Positions 45,521 through 54,304 are shown, counted from the stretch's first letter. The stretch: 64,000 nucleotides of DNA from CAYMZZ01 sp047600605 (GCA_047600605.1 JASGKK010000001.1:1302001-1366000); one strand, 5' to 3'. The notes: generated by a model not told the origin, from the letters alone. Translations and numbers: made by a program.

Positions 45521-46696
45521 ATGGACCATGTACTCTCTCCGGCCCTGCTGCAAGACAGCTCCGTGACTCCCGAACTGGCCGCTATTGCCGCCAAAGTACA
45601 ACAACAGCAGCGTATTACTGATGAAGACGCCCTGCTCCTTTTTGAAAAAGCCAGCCTGCCCTTTGTAGGTGCCCTGGCCAACCAGATACGCGAGCGCCTG
45701 CATGGAGATACCACCTATTTCAACCGCAATTTCCATATCGAGCCAACCAATGTCTGTGTATACACCTGTCATTTTTGTAGTTATAGCCGGGTATATGCGC
45801 ATCGCGATGAAGGCTGGGAACTGAGCCAGGAGCAGATGATGGATATTGTGCGCAGCTATGATGGCAAACCGGTAACCGAAGTGCATATTGTGGGTGGAGT
45901 ACATCCCAAAATGAACCTTGAATTCTTTGCCGAACTGATGCGTAAGATCAAAGCCCATCGCCCCGATCTGCACATTAAAGGTTTTACGGCTGTGGAACTG
46001 GATTATATGTTCCGCAAAGCAAAAAAGACCATTGCAGAGGGCATGCAATACCTGCATGAAGCCGGCCTTGATTCATTGCCCGGTGGCGGTGCAGAAATCT
46101 TCCATCCCGAAGTGCGGCAGCAGATCTGTGCCGACAAAGTGGATGGAGACGGTTGGCTGGCCATTCATGAAGCGGCACATCAGTTGGGTATGCATACCAA
46201 TGCCACCATGCTGTATGGTCATATCGAAACCTATGCTCATCGTGTAGACCATATGCGCCGCCTGCGTGAGTTGCAGGACCGTACCCATGGATTCAACACC
46301 TTTATTCCGCTCAAATTCCGGAATGGGGATAATGACATGAGCCATGTAGCCGAAAACAGCCTGGCTGAAGATCTGAAATTGTATGCCATTGCCCGTATCT
46401 ATATGGACAATTTCCCTCACCTCAAAGCATACTGGCCCATGCTGGGACGGCAAAATGCGCAGCTCACCCTTGCCTTTGGCGTCAATGATATTGACGGCAC
46501 AATTGATGATACCACTAAAATCTACTCCATGGCCGGTTCGGAAGAACAAACACCTGCCATGAATACGGCCCAGCTGGTGACATTGATCCGCCAGGCACGC
46601 CGCCGTCCGGTGGAGCGGGGCACATTGTATAATGTGATCAGGGACTACAGCGATCTGTCTATTGAAGAAATCAGCCAGAATCCGCTGCTGAATTAA
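45521..46696 (+). CDS. mqnE: Aminofutalosine synthase (radical SAM)
   Basis: This 391-residue radical SAM enzyme joins carboxyvinyloxybenzoate and SAM-derived adenosine to make 6-amino-6-deoxyfutalosine, an early step of the futalosine route to menaquinone. The iron-sulfur motif CX3CX2C is at Cys79, Cys83 and Cys86 in NVCVYTCHFCSYS. VHIVGGVHPKMNLEFFAELM and PGGGAEIFHPEVRQQICADK are MqnE-specific. The related MqnC has a different GGGAEIL-type block. No other mqn genes lie nearby. ATG at 45521 is preferred, as explained at the -7 element. Confidence 0.93.
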   Translation: MDHVLSPALLQDSSVTPELAAIAAKVQQQQRITDEDALLLFEKASLPFVGALANQIRERLHGDTTYFNRNFHIEPTNVCVYTCHFCSYSRVYAHRDEGWELSQEQMMDIVRSYDGKPVTEVHIVGGVHPKMNLEFFAELMRKIKAHRPDLHIKGFTAVELDYMFRKAKKTIAEGMQYLHEAGLDSLPGGGAEIFHPEVRQQICADKVDGDGWLAIHEAAHQLGMHTNATMLYGHIETYAHRVDHMRRLRELQDRTHGFNTFIPLKFRNGDNDMSHVAENSLAEDLKLYAIARIYMDNFPHLKAYWPMLGRQNAQLTLAFGVNDIDGTIDDTTKIYSMAGSEEQTPAMNTAQLVTLIRQARRRPVERGTLYNVIRDYSDLSIEEISQNPLLN

Positions 46697-46823
46697 TCTT
46701 TTAGCTTTAAATTCTGCTTTTCCGGCAGGTCTGACAGCCTTACAGGCCATCTGTGGTCAGGGGGAAATTATTTTTTTCCGGCGCGGTTTTATTTAGTAAA
46801 TTCCGATAACTAAAAAAAGCCAT

Positions 46824-47258
46824 ATGGAGAAGATATCATCTATCCTTGCCCGTAAGGGCGGCGGCGCTGTCAGTGTTACCCCCGGCACTTCTGTTTTGGA
46901 AGCACTCAAGATCATGGCTGATAAAAATATCGGCTCTGTAGTTGTGATCGACCAGGGAAGTTACCTGGGCATAGTGTCTGAACGTGATTATTCCCGTAAG
47001 GTAATTCTGAGAGGCAAACATTCCAATGATACTCCTGTGTCGGAGATCATGTCGGCCGAGTTGCCCACGCTTAAGCCGGGCGACAGCATTGATCAGTGTA
47101 TGGCACTGATGACGCAGCACAACATTCGTTACCTGCCCGTATTTGAAGCGGGCCAGCTGGTCGGTATCATTTCGATGAGCGATGTGGTAAAAGCGACTAT
47201 TCTGGCACAAAAAGAAACGATCAATCAGCTGGAGAATTATATTCATCGCCAGAGCTGA
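46824..47258 (+). CDS. Two-CBS-domain protein
   Basis: This 144-residue soluble protein consists of two CBS domains: KIMADKNIGSVVVIDQGSYL then GIVSERDYSRKVILRG, and SIDQCMALMTQHNIRYLPVF then LVGIISMSDVVKAT. CBS pairs bind adenine nucleotides and usually regulate other proteins. Here there is no fused effector, so it is a stand-alone sensor of unknown partner. It sits between mqnE and sdaA, but with no clear functional tie. Confidence 0.92.
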   Translation: MEKISSILARKGGGAVSVTPGTSVLEALKIMADKNIGSVVVIDQGSYLGIVSERDYSRKVILRGKHSNDTPVSEIMSAELPTLKPGDSIDQCMALMTQHNIRYLPVFEAGQLVGIISMSDVVKATILAQKETINQLENYIHRQS

Positions 47259-47269
47259 TAGAATGTTAT

Positions 47270-47328
47270 AAGTTTTAAGTAATAAGTAGTAAGTACGGCA
47301 ATAACTTAAAACTTACTACTTACAACTT
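47270..47328. repeat. 7-bp-period inverted array (CBS gene / sdaA convergence)
   Basis: The left arm has AAGTTTT, AAGTAAT, AAGTAGT (47270-47290). The right arm spells ACTTAAA, ACTTACT, ACTTACA, ACTTC (47304-47328). The words are those of the 318-425 array, but their order is not mirrored between arms, so pairing is partial. The array lies 11 bases after the CBS stop and ends 3 bases before the sdaA stop. Confidence 0.8.
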
Positions 47329-47331
47329 CTT

Positions 47332-48774
47332 TTAGCATTCAGGCAAACTCAACGGCACATGTATTGCCAGGCCGCCATCGGCTGTTTCCTTGTATTTATA
47401 ATTCATATCCTGTGCGGTATCCCACATTGTTTTGATAACCGCATCGAGTGAGACTTTGGCAAAGTCCGGTGTGCTTTGCATGGCCAGTTGCGAAGCGGTG
47501 ATGGCCTTGATAGCCCCCATTGTATTACGTTCTATGCAAGGCACCTGCACCAGTCCCCCAATAGGATCACAGGTCATACCCAGGTGATGCTCCATGGCAA
47601 TTTCTGCGGCCATCATAGCCTGTCGCTGACTTCCCCCGCTCACTTCTGTAAGTGCTGCCGCGGCCATAGCAGAAGATACTCCGATCTCTGCCTGGCAACC
47701 ACCCATTGCTGCAGATATGGTTGCTCCTTTTTTGAAGATGCTGCCTATCTCAGATGCCGTCAGTAAAAAGCGGATAATCGCTTCATCCCTTCCCGCACCG
47801 GTACGCTCAGGGCATACAAAAGCCACATAATACATCAGCACGGCCGGTATTACACCTGCCGCACCATTGGTAGGTGCGGTTACCACACGGCCAAATGAAG
47901 CGTTCTCTTCATTAACGGCCAGCGCAAAACAACTTACCCAGTCGAGGATATACTGAAAGGTCTGTGGCCGGTTACATATCTGCTGTACCCATTCTTCAAA
48001 ATTGGTATAGGTGCCCGTACCAATCAATCGCTTATTAAGTTGTGCAGCACGGCGGGTTACCTGCAGACCACCCGGCAATGTGCCCGTGGTATGGCAACCG
48101 CGGTAAATACATTCGCGCATCACCTCCCAGATACGGAGTACACCGGCTTTCGTTTCCTCTTCCGGACGCCAGGCATGTTCATTTTCGGCTACAATTTCAT
48201 GAATAGCCAATCCTGTCTTAATACACCAGTGCAGAAGATCGCCGGCAGTATTGACAGGAAAAGGCAATTGTACCAGTGTACCGGCAGCACGCTCTTCACC
48301 TTCCCCTACCACAAAACCACCACCGGTAGAGTAATACGTTTCTTCTATGCTATCACCATTATGCAGGATAGCTATAAAACGAAGTGCATTGGAATGAAAA
48401 GGGAGTCGTTCGGCAAAAAGAAATTCGATATCCTCACGCGGATCAAAAGCGATCTCGTGCCGGCCTGCCAGCAGCAGCATTTTCATACTGGCAATATCAC
48501 TGATCTTGGTATGTATCTGATCTACCGCAAAGGTCACCGGATCATCGCCGCTGAGGCCGAGTTGTACTGCCACATCGGTACCATGCCCGATACCTGTTTT
48601 GGCCAGCGATCCATACAGCAGTACACGGAGGCTGGTTACCTGATTCAGGCTATTCCGGTTTTCGAGCGTTGCAAGAAACCGTTGGGCGGCGCGCCAGGGA
48701 CCCAGTGTATGTGAACTGGAAGGCCCCACCCCTATTTTAAACATATCAAATACTGAAATAGGCTCGTATGACAA
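47332..48774 (-). CDS. sdaA: L-serine ammonia-lyase (iron-sulfur)
   Basis: This 480-residue enzyme deaminates L-serine to pyruvate in the cytosol. It is the single-chain form: the beta domain has FKIGVGPSSSHTLGPWRAAQ, and the alpha domain has APTNGAAGVIPAVLMYY, GGCQAEIGVSSAMAAAAL and MTCDPIGGLVQVPCIERNTM with cluster-ligating cysteines. The likely start is TTG at 48774 (SYEPISVFDMFKIG), since ATG at 48744 would trim conserved residues. It converges on the CBS gene across a repeat. Confidence 0.94.
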   Translation of the reverse strand: MSYEPISVFDMFKIGVGPSSSHTLGPWRAAQRFLATLENRNSLNQVTSLRVLLYGSLAKTGIGHGTDVAVQLGLSGDDPVTFAVDQIHTKISDIASMKMLLLAGRHEIAFDPREDIEFLFAERLPFHSNALRFIAILHNGDSIEETYYSTGGGFVVGEGEERAAGTLVQLPFPVNTAGDLLHWCIKTGLAIHEIVAENEHAWRPEEETKAGVLRIWEVMRECIYRGCHTTGTLPGGLQVTRRAAQLNKRLIGTGTYTNFEEWVQQICNRPQTFQYILDWVSCFALAVNEENASFGRVVTAPTNGAAGVIPAVLMYYVAFVCPERTGAGRDEAIIRFLLTASEIGSIFKKGATISAAMGGCQAEIGVSSAMAAAALTEVSGGSQRQAMMAAEIAMEHHLGMTCDPIGGLVQVPCIERNTMGAIKAITASQLAMQSTPDFAKVSLDAVIKTMWDTAQDMNYKYKETADGGLAIHVPLSLPEC

Positions 48775-48809
48775 AGCAAAAGATTATTACACGAAAGTAC
48801 AACTAAAAA

Positions 48810-48835
48810 GCCTTGTACCCCGAAAGGTACAAGGC
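48810..48835 (-). terminator. Terminator after the FKBP gene
   Basis: GCCTTGTACC (48810-48819) pairs perfectly with GGTACAAGGC (48826-48835) around CCGAAA. On the minus strand TTTTTAG follows. It lies 28 bases after the FKBP stop and upstream of sdaA. Confidence 0.93.
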
Positions 48836-48862
48836 CCTGATACAGTAGATATAAGTGATCAG

Positions 48863-49342
48863 CTATTGTACGTCGATAAGCTGAACATCAAAAAACAGTG
48901 GTGTATTACCGGGTATGGCACCGCGGCCGGTACAACCATATGCCTGTGCCGATGGGATGATCAGTTTGATATGACCTCCTTTCTTAATCAGCGGCAGACC
49001 AATACGCCATCCTTCAATCAGGTCACTCAATGCCCAGGCCGGATTCTCCGCCGTATTATTGGGCGTGGTTTGCTGACTAAAGATCTGATTGTCGAGAAAA
49101 CGACCGGTATACGTGATCACTACTTTTGAAGTGGCCGTAGGAGCCGACCCGGTACCTTCATCAATGACCTGGTAATACAATCCAGAACTATGCACTTCAG
49201 GAGTAATACCATTGGCAGTAGCATAAGCCTGCAACTGGGCCGCTTCACTTTGCGGAGATTTGGATTTGCATCCATCTTTCTTACAGCCGGGCGTCAACGC
49301 AACCAGCACACTAAAGGCGAGAAACAGTTTCAATTTTTTCAA
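48863..49342 (-). CDS. FKBP-type peptidyl-prolyl isomerase lipoprotein
   Basis: This 159-residue lipoprotein has signal SVLVALTPGC (Cys20) and a C-terminal FKBP domain. The FKBP motifs are GLYYQVIDEGTGSAPTATSK, VVITYTGRFLDNQIF, LIEGWRIGLPLIKKGGHIKL and IPSAQAYGCTGRGAIPGNTP. It would assist folding at proline bonds in the periplasm or on the outer membrane. The only possible start is TTG at 49342, since no in-frame ATG precedes the signal. It has its own terminator. Confidence 0.93.
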   Translation of the reverse strand: MKKLKLFLAFSVLVALTPGCKKDGCKSKSPQSEAAQLQAYATANGITPEVHSSGLYYQVIDEGTGSAPTATSKVVITYTGRFLDNQIFSQQTTPNNTAENPAWALSDLIEGWRIGLPLIKKGGHIKLIIPSAQAYGCTGRGAIPGNTPLFFDVQLIDVQ

Positions 49343-49430
49343 GACACTACATTTTAAAATTCACAGGTTAAATTTATCACAACTAGCTTGACAACCATCG
49401 GGGAAAAAGCGCTGCAACCGGAACCTAATT

Positions 49431-49748
49431 TCAATTCTTTTCTTTGCGCGCCAGCAACTCCCGGTAACGCTGCTCATGCTGATCCCAGCGATGCCGGGCG
49501 GAAAATACAGCAATAAAAACTATAATACCTATTGCCGCCAACAACAGTACAATAAAACCAGAACTATCGGCCCTGAACTGCATATCGGCCCGCCGGTACC
49601 AGCCCGACAGAAAATTGGCAAAAGTGGCCACTACCAGTATAATTCCCAGGGGCAAACCCCAGATCATATGCCGCCAGGTTCTGCGCTTACGCATCCTGTT
49701 ATGCTCCCAGTATTCCATAAAACGGGTTTCCTCTTCGGTCAGTTTCAT
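49431..49748 (-). CDS. Small two-helix membrane protein
   Basis: This 105-residue protein has two transmembrane helices (IWGLPLGIILVVATFANFLS and SGFIVLLLAAIGIIVFIAVF). A charged N-terminus (TEEETRFMEYWEHNRMRKRR) and C-terminus surround them. The start is ATG at 49748. A TATTTTTG element (minus strand) at 49753-49760 is so close that, if used, the message would be almost leaderless. The function is unknown. Confidence 0.72.
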   Translation of the reverse strand: MKLTEEETRFMEYWEHNRMRKRRTWRHMIWGLPLGIILVVATFANFLSGWYRRADMQFRADSSGFIVLLLAAIGIIVFIAVFSARHRWDQHEQRYRELLARKEKN

Positions 49749-49832
49749 AACGCAAAAATAAAACATAAGGCGCTCAGATACTTGCAGCTGCCAGATGAAT
49801 TAATTATATTGTGCCAACTAATTGCAAAGGCT

Positions 49833-50738
49833 GTGAAATTAGCATCCTTACTAACCCAATATCTTTATGCACACCACCGGCTGGACCTACCGGGTATCGG
49901 TAGTTTTATCCTCGATCCGGCCATAGCCAGTCAGCTGGCTACTGCACGTCCCAATCAATTACTGACAGATGGCATTCAGTTTGAATATAACCCTAATCTG
50001 CCGGAATCATCCGAGCTGATTGCCTATATTTCTGCTCAAACCGGCAAAATGAAGGCGCTGGCCAGTTCTGACCTCGAATCGCATATCCAGCTGGCCCATC
50101 AGTTTCTGAATATCGGTAAACCCTTCCATTTTGAAGGTATCGGCACACTTACCCGGCTTAAACCCGGCGAATTTGAATTCGTTGCCGATGCATTGCAGGC
50201 GCCTGACCGCAAAAGAGACAGCCAGTCAAGAGAAAGCAGCAAAACCCAGCCGAAAGAGGAACAATCACCCCGCTACGAATCTTTCCTGACGGAGAAAAAA
50301 GCTAGTGAAGGCTGGCGCAAACCAGTCATTGCACTCCTCATCTTAATAGGGCTGGGTCTGGCAGTATGGGGTGGTTATGCTATTTCAAAAAAATCACGCT
50401 CTGCAACAGAAATAACCACTGAAACTCCTCCCGGCGAAAATATTCAGCCTCCGGCTATAGATACAACCCGACACCAGTTGCCCGACAGCATTCCTCCCGC
50501 TCCGGTCACTACACCCCGCACCAGCGATACGTATAAATATGTACTGGAAGTATCCAATCAAACACGCGCATTGAAACGCTACAATCAACTGCGTACCAAC
50601 CTATGGGATGTAAAACTGGAAACAAAGGACTCCGTCAGCTATAAACTTTTTGTATTACTCCCCGGTGCCGACACTACCCGCATAGCAGATTCACTTACTG
50701 TTTTTCTGGGAAGAAAAGTGTATATAGAAAACAATTAG
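49833..50738 (+). CDS. HU-like/SPOR-like transmembrane protein
   Basis: This 301-residue protein starts with GTG at 49833 (VKLASLLTQYLYAHHRLDLP). Residues 1-135 resemble the CCDC81-type HU domain pair of Bacteroidota (LPGIGSFILDPA, PFHFEGIGTLTRL). A transmembrane helix follows (VIALLILIGLGLAVWGGYAI) and then a proline-rich linker. The C-terminal 70 residues (YKYVLEVSNQTRALKRYNQL to VFLGRKVYIENN) form a SPOR-like fold, known for binding denuded peptidoglycan. It would link a cytoplasmic module to the cell wall, perhaps at the septum. It is divergent from the small membrane gene. Domain calls are by recognition. Confidence 0.75.
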   Translation: MKLASLLTQYLYAHHRLDLPGIGSFILDPAIASQLATARPNQLLTDGIQFEYNPNLPESSELIAYISAQTGKMKALASSDLESHIQLAHQFLNIGKPFHFEGIGTLTRLKPGEFEFVADALQAPDRKRDSQSRESSKTQPKEEQSPRYESFLTEKKASEGWRKPVIALLILIGLGLAVWGGYAISKKSRSATEITTETPPGENIQPPAIDTTRHQLPDSIPPAPVTTPRTSDTYKYVLEVSNQTRALKRYNQLRTNLWDVKLETKDSVSYKLFVLLPGADTTRIADSLTVFLGRKVYIENN

Positions 50739-50740
50739 CC

Positions 50741-50964
50741 GATTTGAAAATTTGAGGATTTGAAGATAGAGCCGGTGTGCAGTGATTCGCCGCAATGAAA
50801 CCCTGAAACGCCGAACTTTCCATTCCTTACGTATCTTCAAATTTTCAAATCTCCAAATCAGTATTATAGCTTTCCTCTACAGCGGAAAATTTAATTTCTA
50901 TTACTTAGCCCCCTTACGCCGCCTTCAAATCTTCAAATCCTCAAATTTTCAAATCTTCAGATCA
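50741..50964. repeat. 8-bp-period array with one left arm and two right arms
   Basis: The left arm at 50741-50764 is GATTTGAA, AATTTGAG, GATTTGAA. Right arm 1 at 50835-50858 is CTTCAAAT, TTTCAAAT, CTCCAAAT. Right arm 2 at 50923-50962 is five units (CTTCAAAT, CTTCAAAT, CCTCAAAT, TTTCAAAT, CTTCAGAT). Both right arms are followed by similar flanks (CAGTATTATAGCTTTCCTC and CAGCATTATAACTTTTCTC), so the right side was duplicated with its flank. The stop of the preceding gene is 2 bases before the left arm. Confidence 0.85.
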
Positions 50965-50991
50965 GCATTATAACTTTTCTCCCCCTCCTCC

Positions 50992-51017
50992 GTCAGATAT
51001 AAAAAAACATATCTGAC
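50992..51017 (+). promoter_or_regulatory. 9-bp hairpin abutting a start codon
   Basis: GTCAGATAT (50992-51000) and ATATCTGAC (51009-51017) are perfect inverted repeats around AAAAAAAC. The next three bases are the ATG at 51018. In RNA the hairpin would directly occlude the start site; in DNA it could be an operator. Confidence 0.65.
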
Positions 51018-51431
51018 ATGAAATTATTTTTATTGCTGATGCTGGCTACAGCACTGGCGGGGCAGCCCTGTGCAGCACAATGCGACAAAGGATTTGTACT
51101 GACCGCCTCACTCGTCGAATACCTCGATGCCAGCTACCAGGTAACACGCACCATGGACGACAATAGCAGTATCCGTATCAGCCGCGATTCGGTTACCATT
51201 TCACCGGAACATGATCCCGCGCTGACCGGTGTCGTCACCCAATTTACCTGCAACTGGCAAACTCCCTGGATCGATGGCAAATCCGTGATCAAAGCAGTCT
51301 TCAACGACCGCGGTGTAGAAACACCACTTACACTGATACTGGAAGCCAAAAATGGTCATCTGTCACTCCTCATTCTTTTTGACAATAAACCGGAGCGGAT
51401 CATACGTATCTGGCCTACAGTAAAGAAGTAG
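51018..51431 (+). CDS. Small secreted protein of unknown function
   Basis: This 137-residue protein has a signal peptide (KLFLLLMLATALAGQPCAAQ). The mature part has two cysteines and beta-rich segments (SSIRISRDSVTISPEHDPAL, TPLTLILEAKNGHLSLLILF). I do not recognise the family. Its start is preceded by the hairpin described at 50992-51017, and its stop codon overlaps an octamer repeat. Confidence 0.68.
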   Translation: MKLFLLLMLATALAGQPCAAQCDKGFVLTASLVEYLDASYQVTRTMDDNSSIRISRDSVTISPEHDPALTGVVTQFTCNWQTPWIDGKSVIKAVFNDRGVETPLTLILEAKNGHLSLLILFDNKPERIIRIWPTVKK

Positions 51432-51531
51432 TTTAAAAGTTTAAAGGTTTAAAAGTTGAATGATAAACAATGTGCTGATGTGCTAGTGTGCTAATATTAT
51501 CCTCTCCCTTTTAAACCTTTAAACTTTTAAA
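51430..51531. repeat. 8-bp-period inverted array (51018 gene / 51536 gene convergence)
   Basis: The left arm at 51430-51453 is AGTTTAAA, AGTTTAAA, GGTTTAAA. The right arm at 51508-51531 is CTTTTAAA, CCTTTAAA, CTTTTAAA. In the loop is a second octamer set, GTGCTGAT, GTGCTAGT, GTGCTAAT. The array starts inside the TAG stop of the left gene and ends 4 bases before the stop of the right gene. Confidence 0.88.
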
Positions 51532-51535
51532 TTTT

Positions 51536-52972
51536 TCACTTCCCCTGCCTGGGATCAAAACAATTTTTCAGCACCAGACAATTATAGCTATACTGAATAC
51601 TACCGGCTTCGTTGGTTATCTGGCCCGCACGGCGATTCATTTCGAGGATTGTTTCATAACCCTGCGATAAGGCTTCAGCCAGGGCCAGCTTCATACGATC
51701 CGATAAGGGTTTGTTGTTGTAGGTAGCAGCAAAGTCATCCATCTTCTTAAAGATATTGACATAGGCATCTACATAGCGCGCCCATACCTGCCGTTGCTTC
51801 GCAATATGATCCTGTCCTATCCAGAAACTCATAGCCTGCTGCGCAAACTCCACTCTTTCTATACCTTCTTTACGTGAGCCATATTCAGAGTCGCGCACTG
51901 TAGGAAGGGCATCGGCTTTTTCCTTTGCCCATTTTTGCAAAGCGGCCTGATCCTGCTGCCAGGCCTGCTCGTAGCGTTTACTCATTTCATTAATAGGAGC
52001 CATAGCATTCGTTGCTTCTTCCAGGATCTGTTTACCAAAATCATGGATACGTTTAAGTTCCGCAGCTTCCTGCTGATCGGCAGCAGGTTCGCGGTTAACC
52101 GTCTGTTGTGCACCCGCAGGAGGCTTACCACCATAATACCGTTCCTGAAATTTCCGGTATTCTGCCTGTTTCTCGTCATTATTCATTGCTTCATAACGAC
52201 GGCGGTAATCGGCATTCACCATTAATTCCCGGGTAAAAGCCTGTGCGGATTCATCACCCTGTCCCATTTTGGAATTATCTGCCATTTGCATGGCCAGTGC
52301 CTGGCGTTCTGCCGGCGTCATTTTCCGGATTTGATCCGGCGTGTAGCCGCCTGTTTTATTCATCACGACCTGTGTGGCAGCCTGCTTACGCTGCGCTTCA
52401 GACATTTGCTCCACCGCACGGGCGCCCCCCATTTGCTGCACCATCACATTTTTATCTGCATCATCCTGGTACATTTTTTTTACAGCTGCTTCGCCTCCTT
52501 TCTGGTACGTGCGCGCCAGTTCGGTGCTATTGGCCGTTTGCCGGGCTGTTTCCTGCGCCTGTTTCTGGGCAGTGCGGATGATCTCTGCATACCGTTCATT
52601 TTCGCGCGGGTCTCCATTAAATGCCGGCATAGGCATTTTTGGTGCAGGTATTGCCTTGAGTAAGGTAATCCGGTCTGTTTCTCCGGGCAGGCTTTTAAAA
52701 ACAATAGGCGCTGAATGATCGGTGCTGTATAACTTATCGCGGCGCGCCCTGATGTCTCCCTGTGTATTGAAATATTCTATCAGTTTTTGCGAGTCATTTT
52801 TCTGCGACACATAGAGACCTTTTTTCTCCAGCTCCATCAGTTTGTAAATAAAATCATCGGCGAGCTGGCGGGTTTGTTTTTCCCGTTGCGCATCTGGCCT
52901 GGTCTGCTGTGCCTGTACACTGTGTACCTGTAAAACAAGTATAGCGCTTACTATATAGCTGAGTATTTTCAT
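51536..52972 (-). CDS. Secreted helical protein of unknown function
   Basis: This 478-residue protein has a signal peptide (SYIVSAILVLQVHSVQAQ) and is then almost wholly helical, rich in Q, A, K and E, with repeated segments such as YTPDQIRKMTPAERQALAMQ and the M-rich VMVQQMGGARAVEQMSEAQR. The C-terminal part (GYETILEMNRRAGQITNEAG) may form a bundle. I do not recognise the family. The start ATG at 52972 gives a proper signal peptide; the longer frame does not. It lies alone on the minus strand. Confidence 0.7.
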   Translation of the reverse strand: MKILSYIVSAILVLQVHSVQAQQTRPDAQREKQTRQLADDFIYKLMELEKKGLYVSQKNDSQKLIEYFNTQGDIRARRDKLYSTDHSAPIVFKSLPGETDRITLLKAIPAPKMPMPAFNGDPRENERYAEIIRTAQKQAQETARQTANSTELARTYQKGGEAAVKKMYQDDADKNVMVQQMGGARAVEQMSEAQRKQAATQVVMNKTGGYTPDQIRKMTPAERQALAMQMADNSKMGQGDESAQAFTRELMVNADYRRRYEAMNNDEKQAEYRKFQERYYGGKPPAGAQQTVNREPAADQQEAAELKRIHDFGKQILEEATNAMAPINEMSKRYEQAWQQDQAALQKWAKEKADALPTVRDSEYGSRKEGIERVEFAQQAMSFWIGQDHIAKQRQVWARYVDAYVNIFKKMDDFAATYNNKPLSDRMKLALAEALSQGYETILEMNRRAGQITNEAGSIQYSYNCLVLKNCFDPRQGK

Positions 52973-53116
52973 GCCGTAAGGTTTAAGTTTTATTATACCG
53001 AAAACGGGTGTAAAACTAACCGGTGGCTGCGGCTCAACTGAGAGCAATATGTATTAACTGACGGAAATAAGTTATGAACTGAGGGAGAACATAAGAAGAC
53101 GATCCCGTACAATAAA

Positions 53117-53140
53117 AAAGCTATTCCGGAGAATAGCTTT
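53117..53140 (-). terminator. Terminator after the VOC gene
   Basis: AAAGCTATTC (53117-53126) pairs with GAATAGCTTT (53131-53140) around CGGA. On the minus strand it is followed by TTTATTG. It lies about 22 bases past the VOC gene stop. Confidence 0.85.
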
Positions 53141-53161
53141 CAACTTTTTAGCAGCAGGCAA

Positions 53162-53587
53162 TTATTCCTTTGCATAATTGATCATCCAGCTTATTCCAAA
53201 CTTGTCGATGAAAGTGCCAAAATACGCCCCCCAAAATGTATCTGCCAGATCCATCACTATCTGACCACCGGCAGAAAGACCTGCAAACAGCCGTTCAGCT
53301 TCTTCGCGGCTATCGGGGTGCAGGGAAATATGCACATTATTACCTTTATTGAGCACATGACCGGCAGAAGGCAGTGTATCAGATGCCATCAGAATGGCAC
53401 CGTTCCCGATGGGCAGGGATATGTGCATGACCCGGTTCTTTTCGCCTGCCGGTAAAGCATCCATGCCGGGAGCCTGACCCATGCGATGTATACCACCCAG
53501 AAATTCACCACCAAATACTGATCTGTAAAAATTAAATGCTTCTTCAGCATTCCCGTCAAAATTGAGGTAGGGGTTCATTTGTACCAT
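53162..53587 (-). CDS. VOC family (glyoxalase/PhnB-like) protein
   Basis: This 141-residue protein has the PhnB-type VOC fold: VQMNPYLNFDGNAEEAFNFY then RSVFGGEFLGGIHRMGQAPG, and HISLPIGNGAILMASDTLPS. It ends with DTFWGAYFGTFIDKFGISWM, a block shared with PhnB/3-demethylubiquinone methyltransferase-like members. VOC proteins bind metals and include lyases, dioxygenases and resistance proteins. The specific reaction is not evident. The start is ATG at 53587. It has its own terminator. Confidence 0.88.
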   Translation of the reverse strand: MVQMNPYLNFDGNAEEAFNFYRSVFGGEFLGGIHRMGQAPGMDALPAGEKNRVMHISLPIGNGAILMASDTLPSAGHVLNKGNNVHISLHPDSREEAERLFAGLSAGGQIVMDLADTFWGAYFGTFIDKFGISWMINYAKE

Positions 53588-53745
53588 AACTAATTCATTT
53601 ATTTGATTTAAAGATAGCGCAAACACCAGGCCCGTTCAGAATAAGCCGGAAGGAGAAAGAGGAAAAGCCGACAAAACAGGCAAAAAAGGAGATCAGTTTG
53701 CATGCCAGAAAAGAGCAGTATATATTGCGCCTGCAAAACACCGAG

Positions 53746-54267
53746 ATGCTTCCAATCAAATTAACCATCCTTATCATTTTTTTACTCATTGGTGGCATTG
53801 CCGCGCTGAGAAGATATCAGCGCAATGCACAAATGGAAAATGCAGGAAGGGATATATCAAAACATCTGGAGACTGGCAATATAAAAGTAGCCTCGCTGGG
53901 AGAAGAGCTTGACATGCTCATAAGAAGAAAAAAAGTCTCCTCTGCCGAAAATCTGGTACCCCGGGTCATTGAAGCAGTATCTATTCACCTTCCGGAGAAA
54001 TTCAAACTGCTGCAAAAAAAGGCAGGCAATGCCGATGATGGCATTATCATTGCAAAAGCAATTATACCCGATATTGAGATTACACGCAACGGCACCCGGG
54101 AAGTAATGATAACCTATCCCTGCTGGTTGTATGTAAAAGCTCTTCCGGAAGAGGCCTGTATTGATTTCCGTTCAACCATTCCGCAAAATAAGGACCATCA
54201 ATACCTGCTGGAAGATCTGGCCGACCACGCTATGGCCATGGCCATGCGTTCAAATGAAGCTTCCTGA
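53746..54267 (+). CDS. Membrane-anchored protein of unknown function
   Basis: This 173-residue protein begins with a transmembrane helix (IKLTILIIFLLIGGIAALRR). The rest is soluble and mixed alpha/beta (LPEKFKLLQKKAGNADDGII, GTREVMITYPCWLYVKALPE). There is no recognised motif. ATG at 53746 is chosen because the frame upstream adds only a basic stretch before the helix. It converges on the MBL gene with 37 bases between stops, and I see no terminator there. Confidence 0.65.
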   Translation: MLPIKLTILIIFLLIGGIAALRRYQRNAQMENAGRDISKHLETGNIKVASLGEELDMLIRRKKVSSAENLVPRVIEAVSIHLPEKFKLLQKKAGNADDGIIIAKAIIPDIEITRNGTREVMITYPCWLYVKALPEEACIDFRSTIPQNKDHQYLLEDLADHAMAMAMRSNEAS

Positions 54268-54304
54268 CAGCAAATAACACGAATACTTTACCACTTACAA
54301 TCTT

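Noticed and set aside
49476..49832. N-terminal extension of the HU/SPOR gene from 49476
   Set aside because: That part overlaps the minus-strand membrane gene and is low-complexity; the family-like sequence starts at GTG 49833.
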